Source: DAOVQB01 sp023128935
GTDB lineage: Bacteria; Eisenbacteria; RBG-16-71-46; CAIMUX01; WJJG01
Assembly (NCBI GenBank): GCA_030628905.1
Contig: DAOVQB010000072.1
Span: forward strand, 1-19,666
DNA: 19,666 nucleotides
Direction: 5' to 3'
Part shown: positions 1 to 8,622 of the stretch, one piece after another
Numbering within the stretch: position 1 is the stretch's first letter
Layout: each line of letters begins with the position of its first letter
Translations under genes and position numbers: made by a program
The notes under the pieces: generated by a model
What the model saw: the letters and a program-made list of their open reading frames with translations, nothing else
What the model was told of the DNA's origin: nothing
Databases searched by the model: none

Positions 1-1482
1 ATTTGACTGGAGCAAGATATCCCGCTCCTCAGAACCAAATACGCGCATCAGGCGTAATAGGAAGTACTGCGCCAGTGTAGCGCCGGTGAGCACGACTCCA
101 AACAGCAGCACATCTTCCAGCCTAGTGCGTATGAACCAGAGCGGAAGCACAACTATAGATCCCGCCAGCACCTTGAGAACATGTCCCCACGGAAGCTTCA
201 GATCCGGCAACGCCCGCTTCGCAACGACGTACTGCAGAATCCCGGTCACCACCAGCGCAATCGCCACCGGCGGCACGGCTCCCCAGATCCCATAGCGGGG
301 AATGAACACGAAGTCAAATGCCACGTTCACGATGGCTCCAGCCGCTGTAATCATTGTGTTTGCCATCGTGCGCTCCTTCACATAAAGAGCGGCACGGAGT
401 GGATTTACAATAAAGGACAGAAGAAAGATCAGAAAGAAGCATTGGCATATCGGCACCCCGGGGTCCATCGAGCGTGTGTACAGGATCCGATACGCTTGCC
501 CCCCCAGAACAGCCCCTGAGATCGCAAAAGGCACCACAAGCACAACGAGGAGCCGGAAGTAAAGCCGCACCCCGCGAAGCAGTTTCTCGCTTTCCTGAGC
601 ATGCACTTCGGCTAGTGAAGCCAGAATGATGGGCCAGATCGCAAGTGGGATGAACTCGAGAATCAACTGCGGGAGATTATACGCTGCATTAAAGTAACCA
701 ACCTCTCGCGGAGTCCAATAGTAGCCGATGATCAGTGTCTCCGACGAACGCCACAGCACTTGATTGACTAAGCTCCCTACGACAAACGGCACGGCGTACT
801 TCATCAACCTGCCAGTTGGCAGACCTGGCCCTTGATCACCCTTCGCCCATGGCATCATGCGGGGGAGCCCCCGGCCAAGGAGCAGCCCTCCCACTAAGAG
901 ACTGCCCGCAACCGCGTACAGTACGCCGGGGACGCGCAGTTTCAGGTGTACGACAAGCAGCAACACCAGCGCGATGAGCAATACGCGCTGCGCAACCGAA
1001 ACAACTGTCAAGCGACGCATCAGGCGCAGCGCCATATGTACATGCGTCAGAGTAATCCATACCATCTCGAAGACGAGCAGCGCAGCGCCGAGAAGGAGGA
1101 TCCCTGTGAGGTCGGCGTGAAGGAGTTCGCTGAGCCATCCGCGCAAAAGGAAAACAACCGGCAGCAGAATCACCCAAGCCCCGAACTGAAAGAGCACGGC
1201 CCGCACAAGCAGCTGGCGCGCACCGAGAGCATTCCCCTTTACGCGCATTTCGGGAAGGAACTGCAGAATGGCAGGGGGAAAGCCAAGACCGATCGCAAGC
1301 GAAAGGAAGCGGGCGATATTGAGAAAAAGGCTATAGACGCCGTAGTGGTAGTTGCCCAGAGCGCGGACGATGAGGGCATTCGAGGCAATGCCGAGAACAG
1401 CAATGAGGATCCGGGCAATGAGCCCCCAAGCCAGCGCACTGGGGACTTCACGTCCCGTGGAATGCTGCTGGTCACCCCCCAT
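1..1482 (-). CDS. Polysaccharide flippase, Wzx/RfbX-like (MOP superfamily), 3' end cut by window
   Basis: Reading the minus strand from the ATG at 1482 gives 494 open codons running off the window edge, so the C-terminus is missing. The protein starts MGGDQQHSTGREVPSALAWG and continues as a chain of hydrophobic segments separated by short basic loops. It carries the early pattern of polysaccharide exporters: a first helix, then VRALGNYHYGVYSLFLNIAR, then GLGFPPAILQFLPEMR. Later segments include VGYFNAAYNLPQ and YGIWGAVPPVAIAL. Such proteins flip lipid-linked oligosaccharide units across the inner membrane. The start lies 4 nt after the stop of the upstream membrane protein, and its GGAGGT site (1494-1499) is inside the end of that gene, so translation is probably coupled. 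The family call is by pattern recognition; the sugar carried is unknown. Confidence 0.85.
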   Translation of the reverse strand, partial: MGGDQQHSTGREVPSALAWGLIARILIAVLGIASNALIVRALGNYHYGVYSLFLNIARFLSLAIGLGFPPAILQFLPEMRVKGNALGARQLLVRAVLFQFGAWVILLPVVFLLRGWLSELLHADLTGILLLGAALLVFEMVWITLTHVHMALRLMRRLTVVSVAQRVLLIALVLLLVVHLKLRVPGVLYAVAGSLLVGGLLLGRGLPRMMPWAKGDQGPGLPTGRLMKYAVPFVVGSLVNQVLWRSSETLIIGYYWTPREVGYFNAAYNLPQLILEFIPLAIWPIILASLAEVHAQESEKLLRGVRLYFRLLVVLVVPFAISGAVLGGQAYRILYTRSMDPGVPICQCFFLIFLLSFIVNPLRAALYVKERTMANTMITAAGAIVNVAFDFVFIPRYGIWGAVPPVAIALVVTGILQYVVAKRALPDLKLPWGHVLKVLAGSIVVLPLWFIRTRLEDVLLFGVVLTGATLAQYFLLRLMRVFGSEERDILLQSN

Positions 1483-1486
1483 TACG

Positions 1487-4411
1487 CTAATACACCTCCA
1501 GCAACCCAACTGTGAGCCTGTCATACACATCACGATCGCTCAGTTGGCGTCCGAGAGTGCTGTTGGGCAAGAAGGTCTGTTCGTCCCACTCCACCTTGAC
1601 TTCGTACTGGCTCGTCGCAACCCGCTTGGGAACCCTAATCGAGAATCGATCCACGACAAACCGATCCGTAGGCCAGTGATCGACCCCGAACATGCCGCGC
1701 AGGGGTATATGGGCCAATCGGTTTTGGTATTTGACGCCTTCGCGCAGCTCCACCCAGATCCGATGAACCCGACTCAAGCTCAGGCTCCATAGGAGTCCGC
1801 GAGGTGCCTGTGTGTTCAAGCAGATGCTGATCTCCACGGGGAAGCGCGGAGGTACACCGACACGCTGCCAGTAGAAAGTCAACCCCACCCATTCGCCACG
1901 GCTCGCCCAGGTTGTATCCATGGCGGCCGCAACCAGGGTGATGCCGGCCACTGTGTCAGAGATCACCGGAATAACATCTCCCGGCAACTCGCGTAGCAGG
2001 ATCGATCTGGTCAATTCCTCGGTGGTCCGGCCTGTGGGACGATTCTGCCCAGGAGTCACAATCCCCGAAAGGGCATCAAGGTTTTCCTTGCAGACCCGGA
2101 AAAGACCGCCGCGAACACCGGCATCCCATACGAGCTGGAAGAGACTGCTTTCCTCCATCAATGCGGCCTTCTGCACCGATGCCAGGCCGGGGCCGACATT
2201 GCAATAGAAGAGGTCCATCCCCCTTTCTAGCGCACCGTTCACTAGTATGTAGTCAACGTTGAACCGCCGACAGAGTCTCGCCTTCTCCCCCGCCCCAAGA
2301 TATGGACTCAGCACGTCCCGGCACGCCTTGAGTCGCTCAACGGCCATTGAGTCGGAAGGACTACCATGTTGGTGCAGGACTGAAACCGTGTAGTGGCGCG
2401 TGAGGGCAGGGATACTGTAGCTAGTCAGCGGGTCACTGAGAACGACGGAAGGACTGCTGATCCTCTCGTCTAGCTCGTCAAGAAGGTCCTTCCAGACGTA
2501 GACCGAACGCCCGCGCAGGGATTCCATGTTCCCGGTCGCATAGGACCCCGCGAAAGCCTCTAGGCGAGGAAAGAGCAGCCAAACCATGAAGATGTAAAAA
2601 AGGAGTGATGTTACCACCCTGCGCAGTGAGTTGAGTTCGAGTAGATGCTCACCCATCCACCGGGCCACATATGCCAATACCATCAAGAACGGAATCGTCA
2701 CCACAAACCGGGTAACCAGATAACCCAGAAGGGGCTCTAGCAGCGGAATAAGCACTGGGTTGGCCACAATTAAGAGCGGAGCAAGACTAAGAGAGGCCAT
2801 GTAGAGGACTGCGTCATCCTGACGCGCCTGCTTCCAGAGGAAGAGGGAGAGGAACGTTCCACCCAAACCCACGCCCATCAGCATGCTGCCCCACCCCATT
2901 GGCATGATGATGGAAAGATGATCCCCAAACGACAGCATGCCTTGCCTGTGCGTGTGGATTGGATTCAGGGGCGAGTAGGTAAACAACAAGCGCCAGATGA
3001 GTGCTGGAAGGCATCCACCAGCCGAAGCAAGCAAGGCCAACCCCACACGCTTCAGTCCGCGGTTGTGCACTCCGCGAAAGACGAGCATCGCTACGAAGAA
3101 GACACCCAGGGAGAACAGAATGTGGATCGCCGCAAACAGGTGCGTGGCAGCTGCAGCAAAGGAGGCGAACGCTGCCAACCAGAGCAGAGTGCGCCTGGAG
3201 TTGTACATGACATATTCGAGCGCCATCGCCAGGGCAGACCAAGCGAGAACGATCCCCATCTGGCTCCCGTAGCCAAGTCGCGTAAACTGCCCGCGCGTCA
3301 CTTCTCCAAAGCATATGAAGGCCAAGAATGTCGCAAAGAGTGCTGTTCCCTCGCTCCGCAGCAGCTTTCTCGCAAATGTGTGAAAAACGATTAGCGCCAA
3401 AGGGGCCAACATCCCCAGCACGAGCTTCCACATGTGGACCGGGTCCAAGCGGGTAATCTTGGCCAAGAGAGCAAGACCAACATGGTAGAACCCCTTGCGC
3501 GCATCGACCGTCGCTCCGTCCCCGTCCATATAGAAGACCGCGCGCGGAAGAACGAGATCCCGTTCAACCATCTCGCGGATGCACGCTAGATGATCGGGCG
3601 CATCGCTCTGGTAGCCGAAGAAGCCCCCTGTGTAGAAGCCGAGGATCGAGGAAAAAAGCACCATCGCTCCCAGAACAAGCAGCGTTGCCCAGCGAGGCGC
3701 CACGGGGTGATCAGCCTTGTGCTGATCACCGAGCCGATAGGCCTCACGAAAGATGCGCTGCATCACCGGATTGCTCGTCTCGACAGCGTGCCCCTTCTCT
3801 CCGCTCTTATTCCCCGCCTTTCCATCCTTGTCCTCTGCCTTACGCTCCTGGCCGTTTCTTCCTCCCTGGTCGCTCTGCGCGTTGCCGCTCTCACTCCGCG
3901 CCATGCCCTCGCTCTTCTCTGATCGGCGCTGTCCAACTGTGCCCCCATCATGCAAGTGACCTCCCCGGAACGAGGCAGCTCGCACAAGGATGAGGAGCGC
4001 GCATGTAAAAAGCACCAGCGCCTCACCCCAGATAAGCGCAGTGAGACGTCCCATAAAGATCGGAGGAGAACCACCAGGCACCGGAATCGCACCTAGATCG
4101 GCACCGCCACCGAAGAACCAGGCGATCATGCCCAGCACCGAGATCACGCCCACACTGAGCGCGAAGGCCCGCGTGATGCGAGCCGACAGTCCGATCCGTA
4201 CTCTTGGAAGGATCAAGAGGTGCAGTAACCAGCCGGGAAGGATGAAGAGAAGCACAAATCCCGCCATCAGGCGCAACGCCTCGGGTACGGCTGGGGCAAT
4301 CCAGTGGAGCATGGGATAGGCGAGCGGGCTCAAGAGCCACAGAATGTGCAGAGGTTTGATCCCTTCTCTCACCCCTGCGGATGATGGTGGCAGCGTGTCC
4401 CTGGCGTCCAT
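1487..4411 (-). CDS. Large multi-pass membrane protein, probable GT-C type glycosyltransferase
   Basis: This 974-residue protein has many hydrophobic segments between about residues 20 and 620, then a soluble C-terminal part. After a transmembrane helix comes FGYQSDAPDHLACIREMVE (about 265-283), an acidic loop like the first extracytoplasmic loop of GT-C sugar transferases, where catalytic acidic residues lie. Residues 655-680 (VVLSDPLTSYSIPALTRHY…) and 711-725 (…FNVDYILVN) resemble the post-membrane part of PMT/YfhO-like proteins. Residues 838-962 form a beta-type domain with the recurring PT-RFVVDRFSIRVP pattern seen in ArnT-like membrane proteins. Residues 149-235 are a strongly hydrophilic, Lys/Glu/Gly/Ser-rich insert between membrane segments. 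The start has AGGAGG 12 nt upstream. It sits between a family 2 glycosyltransferase and a flippase, which fits glycan assembly on a lipid carrier. The exact family and substrate are unknown. Confidence 0.75.
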   Translation of the reverse strand: MDARDTLPPSSAGVREGIKPLHILWLLSPLAYPMLHWIAPAVPEALRLMAGFVLLFILPGWLLHLLILPRVRIGLSARITRAFALSVGVISVLGMIAWFFGGGADLGAIPVPGGSPPIFMGRLTALIWGEALVLFTCALLILVRAASFRGGHLHDGGTVGQRRSEKSEGMARSESGNAQSDQGGRNGQERKAEDKDGKAGNKSGEKGHAVETSNPVMQRIFREAYRLGDQHKADHPVAPRWATLLVLGAMVLFSSILGFYTGGFFGYQSDAPDHLACIREMVERDLVLPRAVFYMDGDGATVDARKGFYHVGLALLAKITRLDPVHMWKLVLGMLAPLALIVFHTFARKLLRSEGTALFATFLAFICFGEVTRGQFTRLGYGSQMGIVLAWSALAMALEYVMYNSRRTLLWLAAFASFAAAATHLFAAIHILFSLGVFFVAMLVFRGVHNRGLKRVGLALLASAGGCLPALIWRLLFTYSPLNPIHTHRQGMLSFGDHLSIIMPMGWGSMLMGVGLGGTFLSLFLWKQARQDDAVLYMASLSLAPLLIVANPVLIPLLEPLLGYLVTRFVVTIPFLMVLAYVARWMGEHLLELNSLRRVVTSLLFYIFMVWLLFPRLEAFAGSYATGNMESLRGRSVYVWKDLLDELDERISSPSVVLSDPLTSYSIPALTRHYTVSVLHQHGSPSDSMAVERLKACRDVLSPYLGAGEKARLCRRFNVDYILVNGALERGMDLFYCNVGPGLASVQKAALMEESSLFQLVWDAGVRGGLFRVCKENLDALSGIVTPGQNRPTGRTTEELTRSILLRELPGDVIPVISDTVAGITLVAAAMDTTWASRGEWVGLTFYWQRVGVPPRFPVEISICLNTQAPRGLLWSLSLSRVHRIWVELREGVKYQNRLAHIPLRGMFGVDHWPTDRFVVDRFSIRVPKRVATSQYEVKVEWDEQTFLPNSTLGRQLSDRDVYDRLTVGLLEVY
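1494..1499 (-). promoter_or_regulatory. Ribosome binding site of the flippase inside the upstream gene
   Basis: On the minus strand GGAGGT lies 11 nt before the flippase ATG and overlaps the last codons of the 974-residue membrane protein. This supports the ATG at 1482 and coupled translation of the two genes. Confidence 0.6.
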
Positions 4412-4479
4412 GCCGGCCTACTTCCTCCTGAGAGAACGCTCAGCGCCGCACCGCCGACCGGTCGGTTCACCAGCGAGCA

Positions 4480-5151
4480 TCAACTGAACCTCTTGCGCAC
4501 AAGGAACGTCAGGTTTTCCCATCCATCACGCCACTTGCGCAGCTTCACCTCACCGATCCTGGGCTCATAATTGATATGATACTCTGCAAAACGTACCGAC
4601 CGGTGGCGAATCGCCTCAATCTTGATCTCCTCGGAAAAAGGCATGCCATCACTGGTCACATTGAGTTGCCTCAGGATCTTGCGTTTGAAGACCCACATGC
4701 CCGTCTGCGAGTCGGTCATCTTCTCGCCAAAGAGGATCCACGTTGCGACGGTGAGGAGCCAGTTACCCACCTTATTGCTGAAGTTCATTGCTTTGGGATC
4801 CTTGAGCGGGAATCGAGAGGCCGAGACGAAATCGAATGCGCCCTCCACGAGGAAATTCATGAGGCCGGGAATCTCCTCAGGAGGATAGGTGCCATCCCCA
4901 TCCATGGTAATGATCACATCCTTGGTCGCGGCTGCCATGCCGCGCTTGTAGGCCGCACCGTACCCCTTGCGGGTTTCCAGGACCACCTTCGCCCCCAGGG
5001 CCTCGGCAAACTCGGCGGTGCGATCAGTGGAGTTGTTGTTGGCTATGACGATCTCGTCGATGAATGCAGGGAGCCGAGCAATCACCCGCTGGATCCCCTC
5101 CTCCTCATTGAAACAAGGAATGACAACGCTGATGGTCAAATCCCGGTACAC
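4480..5151 (-). CDS. Family 2 glycosyltransferase, DPM1-like
   Basis: The 223-residue GT-A protein has the start ISVVIPCFNEEEGI (7-20), NNNSTDRT (38-45), RKGYGAAYKRG (61-71), the metal-binding ITMDGDGTYPPEEI (81-94, DxD at 84-86) and MTDSQTGMWVF (145-155). This order is typical of dolichyl- or undecaprenyl-phosphate sugar synthases, which move a sugar from an NDP-sugar to a polyprenyl phosphate at the membrane. No C-terminal membrane helices follow, so it is the short soluble form. I chose the GTG at 5151: it has GGGGAGG 7 nt upstream and begins just before the conserved strand. An in-frame ATG at 5190 would add 13 residues (MRGRSRACWGGRS) without family character, though it has a weaker GGAG. 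It leads the minus-strand glycan block; the next gene starts 68 nt downstream. Confidence 0.9.
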   Translation of the reverse strand: MYRDLTISVVIPCFNEEEGIQRVIARLPAFIDEIVIANNNSTDRTAEFAEALGAKVVLETRKGYGAAYKRGMAAATKDVIITMDGDGTYPPEEIPGLMNFLVEGAFDFVSASRFPLKDPKAMNFSNKVGNWLLTVATWILFGEKMTDSQTGMWVFKRKILRQLNVTSDGMPFSEEIKIEAIRHRSVRFAEYHINYEPRIGEVKLRKWRDGWENLTFLVRKRFS

Positions 5152-5157
5152 GGACCG

Positions 5158-5165
5158 CCCTCCCC
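5158..5165 (-). promoter_or_regulatory. Ribosome binding site deciding the GTG start of the glycosyltransferase
   Basis: GGGGAGGG on the minus strand, with its GGGGAGG core 7 nt before the GTG at 5151. It is a near-perfect Shine-Dalgarno match and favours that start over the ATG at 5190. Confidence 0.5.
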
Positions 5166-5326
5166 AGCATGCTCTGGATCGCCCACGCATTCATTAGGTG
5201 CTCCGGAGTCTAGCCGAACGCGGGCGCGAGCTACCAGTGATTCCGACTGTCCCAGCGTACGCTCCGACTTGGGGCTCTCACCAGGTATCGCGGCACAGCG
5301 CGGTACGCCCCCCGTGCAGCAAGACA

Positions 5327-5377
5327 TAGAAAGACGGACGGAAGGAACAAACCTGCTGCAGGCTTGCCTTCCATCCG
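5327..5377 (-). terminator. Candidate intrinsic terminator after the first M14 carboxypeptidase
   Basis: The arms 5335-5355 and 5359-5377 form a long imperfect hairpin. CGGA, GGAAGG, CAA and CCTG pair with CAGG, TTG, CCTTCC and TCCG, about 17 pairs with two mismatches, a 2-nt bulge and a 3-nt loop. Read on the minus strand, the stem is followed by TCTTTCTATGTC, a broken T-rich tract. It lies about 160 nt downstream of the carboxypeptidase stop and upstream of the glycosyltransferase, so it would separate the two transcription units. The T-tract is imperfect, which limits confidence. Confidence 0.5.
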
Positions 5378-5479
5378 CCTTGCGTGGTGACCCGGCTTGC
5401 GGCCAAGTCTGAGCCAAACTCAATGTAGCAGAGCACCCACCGCGCAACCCGACGAAGTTCGCCGTTCATGGACAGATCG

Positions 5480-5535
5480 AATCAACGTGGCCGCGCCCTC
5501 TCATGTCCAATCAACGTGGCCGCGCCCTCTCATGT
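5480..5535. repeat. Tandem duplication, 29-bp period, abutting a stop codon
   Basis: Two identical 27-bp copies (5480-5506 and 5509-5535) beginning AATCAACGTGGCCGCG are separated by CC, giving a 29-bp period. The second copy ends directly at the first base of the carboxypeptidase stop (5536-5538, TAA on minus). The copies have no mismatch, so the duplication is recent or maintained. Confidence 0.95.
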
Positions 5536-8268
5536 TTATCTGACAAGCAGCATCCTGCCGCTGCGTTCGCCCTCTTGCCCCCTCAGCGTGTAGAGGTACA
5601 CTCCAGCAGGAACCGCATGGCCCCGCTCATCGCGCCCATCCCACTCAAAGCCCTGGACGCCAGCACAGAACGACGAGGAAAGTGTCCGGACCCGCCGACC
5701 TTGGAGATCGAAGATTCCGCCGCGCACAATGCCGCTCTGCCCAAGCTGGAAGCGTAGGGTCGAGGCACCAGGTGCAGGGTTGGGCGATGCGCCCAACAGC
5801 TTCAGACCAGCCGCGACCGTAACCTCGCCCACTGCCTGGGAACCCTCCACAACGAAATAGGCCACCGCCATGCAGGGGCCCCGCTCTATGCCGTCAAAGG
5901 CATAGGACTGCCAGTAGTAGGTTCCGTCGGCCAGTGGCGGGGAAACGGTCCAGGCTGTCGTTGTGGTTCCCTCCTCCACACCATCTACAGCAGCTACTAG
6001 ATCCGTGATGAGAGGATCGGCAAAGACGCGGAACCCGTACGTGAGCACCGATCCCGGGTTCGGATCAATCGCATTCTCCACAGTGAGCGTGGGCACGGAG
6101 GTGTGAACGATCTCTCCGTTCACGGGGCTCACCAAGGCCGGGGCACTCGGCGGCAGGTTGTCAGTGGAGAGACCAACAACCTCGACATCATCCACATACC
6201 AACCCTCTCGCGTGTCGGATCCGTCGCTGCCGAAGCGGAAGCGGAATTGCGCTGTTCCGGAGAACCCCTCGAGGGCCACGGTATCCTGCCGCCAGTCGAA
6301 GGATCCGGAAAAGACCGGCGTCCCTGCCGGGAACGGTCCTGGATTGCTCCCAGTGCGAATCGTATGGGTATAGCCGGCCTCGGGTGTGACTTGTTCCCAG
6401 GGGCTCCCATCAACCGAGACCTCGATCAGGCCTCCATCATAGGCCCGGCCGGGGTATGACCCGCTCTCCTCGGCGTCCATCCAGTGCCAGAAACTGATCT
6501 GGGCAATGGTGCCGACGGGGATCGCCGGCGTCAGTAGGGCGCCATCGGATAGATTCGCGTAACCCCCTGAGCCTGTGTCACCAAACTTCCAGCTGGTCGT
6601 GCCGCCCTGCGTATGGTTGCGCTGCGTACTCTGGTGCCACTCATCCACAAAGCCACCGGTTACGACCTGATGCGTCCAATCACCAACCCCGGATTCCATA
6701 TCATCCGCGAAGATGACCGGAAGATCCCCGACCACCCAGCTCTTGGTATAGGTGAGGGCGAAACCATCAGCTGCGACATCAAAGGTCACCTCCAGCTTGT
6801 GACCCACCGGACATGCCGGATCGACTGTGAAGGAGAAGGGATCGGCGCTGTTGTCCCCCTCCCCACCGGCAGGAATCTGGCCCAGCGTGGCGGCCGCGTC
6901 ATGGAGCAAGACGTAGGCATCATCCGTGTGCAGGGTGACGGAGACATTGTGGGCATCGGCGATCACACATGAGTTATGCAATGTGACTACGAGGTCCAGC
7001 GTCTCTCCCGGATCGGGCTTCTGATCACCATTGCCCCCGCTCAGCTCCACGTGAGCCAGATCCAAGTAGCAGCCTGCCACCTTCATCAGATAGAGGTTCT
7101 TTGGGATGTTCTCGGCAACCAGCCCCGGCACTTCGCTGTTGCTCGGCCAGAAACCGCTGCCGGCCACTTCGGTGCAGAAGCTGAACATACCCAGCTCCCC
7201 ATAGGTCCAGTCGAATGTCACCCCGGAACAGTTGTAGAGAATCTCGCCAGGCTGGCCGACCTGGTAACCGCACCAACAGTTCATCGCGTTGGCCATTTCG
7301 CGGAAGAGCGCATCATGCGGCGTGTGCTGATTGGTGTAGGCCCAGGGAAGCAGGATCATCCCCGCCACGCTGTGATATGTGTCGTGCGTGACGAACTCAT
7401 GGTTCTGGAAGAAGGCCATCATCGCCTGGGTGCAGGGCTCAGAGCCCGGGTCGGTGCCGCGGTAGATGTCGCTGCAGGGATCACTGCTCGATCCAACACC
7501 ACCCCATTCATAGGGGTAGTTGCGATTCGGGTCCACGCCGTAGCAGGGGCTGCCAGCGTTGTCCCGGCGGTTCTTGCGCCACATGCCGCCACCGCCCGGG
7601 TATTGCTGCTCATTGTAGACATAGCCGTCGGGGTTGACCACCGGGACGAACCAAGTCTCGCGGTTCTCGACCAGGAAGGTGACCTCCGGATCGGTCCCGT
7701 AGTTCTCACAGAGATAGCGAATGGTCTCGATGAGGACGTTGACCGTGATCGGTTCGCGGGCGTGATGCAGCGCATCGAAGCATGCCTCGGGCTCATCCTC
7801 GTTCACGTCGGGGTTGTCCGAAATCTTGATGGCCCAGAGATCGCGGCCTTCGATGCTTGTGCCGATTGAGTACTTCTCGGTGGTGATCTCCGGGTACAGG
7901 GCGTGGAATTCATCCAGATACGCGATCATCTCGCTATAGGTATAGAGATCCCCGAAGTTGCGATACCCTTCCCGCTGCGAGGCGTAGTGCTCCTCCATGT
8001 CGGCGATCTGGATCTCAACGCGGAAACCCAGAGCCTCCAGGCGCTCGATCTGCTCCGGGTGGCTGACCAGGATGATCTCCTCCCCGGGACTAACCTTCAT
8101 CGGGTCAAGATCGTCGATCTCGCGCAGAACGGTCAGCTCATCTCTCTCTGGCCAGGCCAGGCGGACCTGCATTTTGGGATGCGGTCCCGTGAAGGCCAGG
8201 GCAGTCGAAAGGGAAAAGGCCAAGATAGCCCATGCCATCGCAACAAGCATGACGCGGTGTCGGTTCAT
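5536..8268 (-). CDS. Secreted M14 zinc carboxypeptidase with beta-domain tail and FlgD-like C-terminus
   Basis: The 910-residue enzyme removes C-terminal residues from peptides outside the cell. It begins with a signal peptide (MNRHRVMLVAMAWAILAFSL…, about 1-25) and a prodomain-like stretch (35-100). The M14 domain covers about 105-400. Zinc ligands are H169 and E172 in HHAREP and H299 in DTYHS. R249 in DPNRNY is the substrate arginine and E367 in CTEVAG is the catalytic glutamate, so all key residues are present. Next come a CARDB-like beta domain (405-510), a jelly-roll-like domain (518-700, ADDMESGVGDWTHQ), an Ig/FN3-like domain (705-808) and a FlgD-like tail (822-910, FEWDGRDERGHAVPAGVYLY). 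I chose the ATG at 8268 because GGAGGAG lies just upstream and the signal peptide starts there; the frame stays open for 68 more codons upstream. The HAREP motif resembles carboxypeptidase A/T enzymes. Confidence 0.93.
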   Translation of the reverse strand: MNRHRVMLVAMAWAILAFSLSTALAFTGPHPKMQVRLAWPERDELTVLREIDDLDPMKVSPGEEIILVSHPEQIERLEALGFRVEIQIADMEEHYASQREGYRNFGDLYTYSEMIAYLDEFHALYPEITTEKYSIGTSIEGRDLWAIKISDNPDVNEDEPEACFDALHHAREPITVNVLIETIRYLCENYGTDPEVTFLVENRETWFVPVVNPDGYVYNEQQYPGGGGMWRKNRRDNAGSPCYGVDPNRNYPYEWGGVGSSSDPCSDIYRGTDPGSEPCTQAMMAFFQNHEFVTHDTYHSVAGMILLPWAYTNQHTPHDALFREMANAMNCWCGYQVGQPGEILYNCSGVTFDWTYGELGMFSFCTEVAGSGFWPSNSEVPGLVAENIPKNLYLMKVAGCYLDLAHVELSGGNGDQKPDPGETLDLVVTLHNSCVIADAHNVSVTLHTDDAYVLLHDAAATLGQIPAGGEGDNSADPFSFTVDPACPVGHKLEVTFDVAADGFALTYTKSWVVGDLPVIFADDMESGVGDWTHQVVTGGFVDEWHQSTQRNHTQGGTTSWKFGDTGSGGYANLSDGALLTPAIPVGTIAQISFWHWMDAEESGSYPGRAYDGGLIEVSVDGSPWEQVTPEAGYTHTIRTGSNPGPFPAGTPVFSGSFDWRQDTVALEGFSGTAQFRFRFGSDGSDTREGWYVDDVEVVGLSTDNLPPSAPALVSPVNGEIVHTSVPTLTVENAIDPNPGSVLTYGFRVFADPLITDLVAAVDGVEEGTTTTAWTVSPPLADGTYYWQSYAFDGIERGPCMAVAYFVVEGSQAVGEVTVAAGLKLLGASPNPAPGASTLRFQLGQSGIVRGGIFDLQGRRVRTLSSSFCAGVQGFEWDGRDERGHAVPAGVYLYTLRGQEGERSGRMLLVR

Positions 8269-8622
8269 GAGTGCTCCTCCTCCGCTGTTGCCTGGGGCTT
8301 TTGGGTCTCCGTGCAAGGAGAACGTCCCTAGGGATAGTTGTCCACCTGCCTCAAGTCGGGGTCGTACCCGTAAGCCCCATCCAGATCGACCCCCGTTCCT
8401 CGATGCAATTCTACCATTTAGGCAAATCGTTTGGCTTCCCCATATTCCGGCCGCGTCCACTGTTGAGACCAAGCAGTGCTCTCTGGCCGTTGACGGTCGC
8501 GGGACCGCTGCCGTAAGGTCTCACGGTTGGATCGTGGGGTGGATTGGCCCACTGGTGGCATCAGCTGCTTGGTGCTGGTTATGGCCGCTCACTGCTGGAA
8601 GGTTGTCAGGGAGGGTTCCCAT
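8269..8622. other. Divergent gap between carboxypeptidase and fabG
   Basis: This 354-nt stretch holds the 5' ends of both flanking genes and no supported gene. Visible elements are a nested inverted repeat at 8464-8523 and a TAGAAT box on the minus strand (8408-8413) without a good -35. TTGACG at 8490 has no matching -10. No clear tandem repeat was found, unlike the gaps holding gene 3' ends. Confidence 0.6.
8464..8523 (+). promoter_or_regulatory. Nested stem-loop in the leader of fabG
   Basis: TGAGACC (8464-8470) pairs perfectly with GGTCTCA (8517-8523). Inside them CGGTC (8494-8498) and GACCG (8503-8507) form a 5-bp stem with a GCGG loop. It lies about 100 nt before the fabG start. It may be a leader structure or chance; no known riboswitch class is recognised. 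Confidence 0.25.

Larger units (their letters stand above)
5191..5535. other. Gap between glycosyltransferase start and carboxypeptidase stop
   Basis: No gene is supported here. Open frames crossing it lack a family match and a good ribosome site. It holds the terminator-like hairpin (5335-5377) and the 29-bp duplication (5480-5535). The promoter of the minus-strand glycan genes should lie between 5191 and about 5330, but I see no convincing -35/-10 pair. Confidence 0.6.

Noticed and set aside
86..519. Short plus-strand frames near the left edge
   Set aside because: They are antisense to the continuous minus-strand flippase frame, which has clear membrane-protein character.
4454..4465. Perfect palindrome CCGACCGGTCGG
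   Set aside because: It lies in the 68-nt gap between two co-directional genes, has no loop for a stable hairpin and no T-tract; probably chance in GC-rich DNA.
6976..7869. 297-codon open frame on the plus strand
   Set aside because: It lies opposite the M14 domain of the first carboxypeptidase; low-complexity Val/Ala/Gly/His-rich product and no ribosome site.
8269..8472. N-terminal extension of the first carboxypeptidase (68 residues)
   Set aside because: The extension has no conserved character and would bury the signal peptide; GGAGGAG directly before the ATG at 8268 fixes the start.
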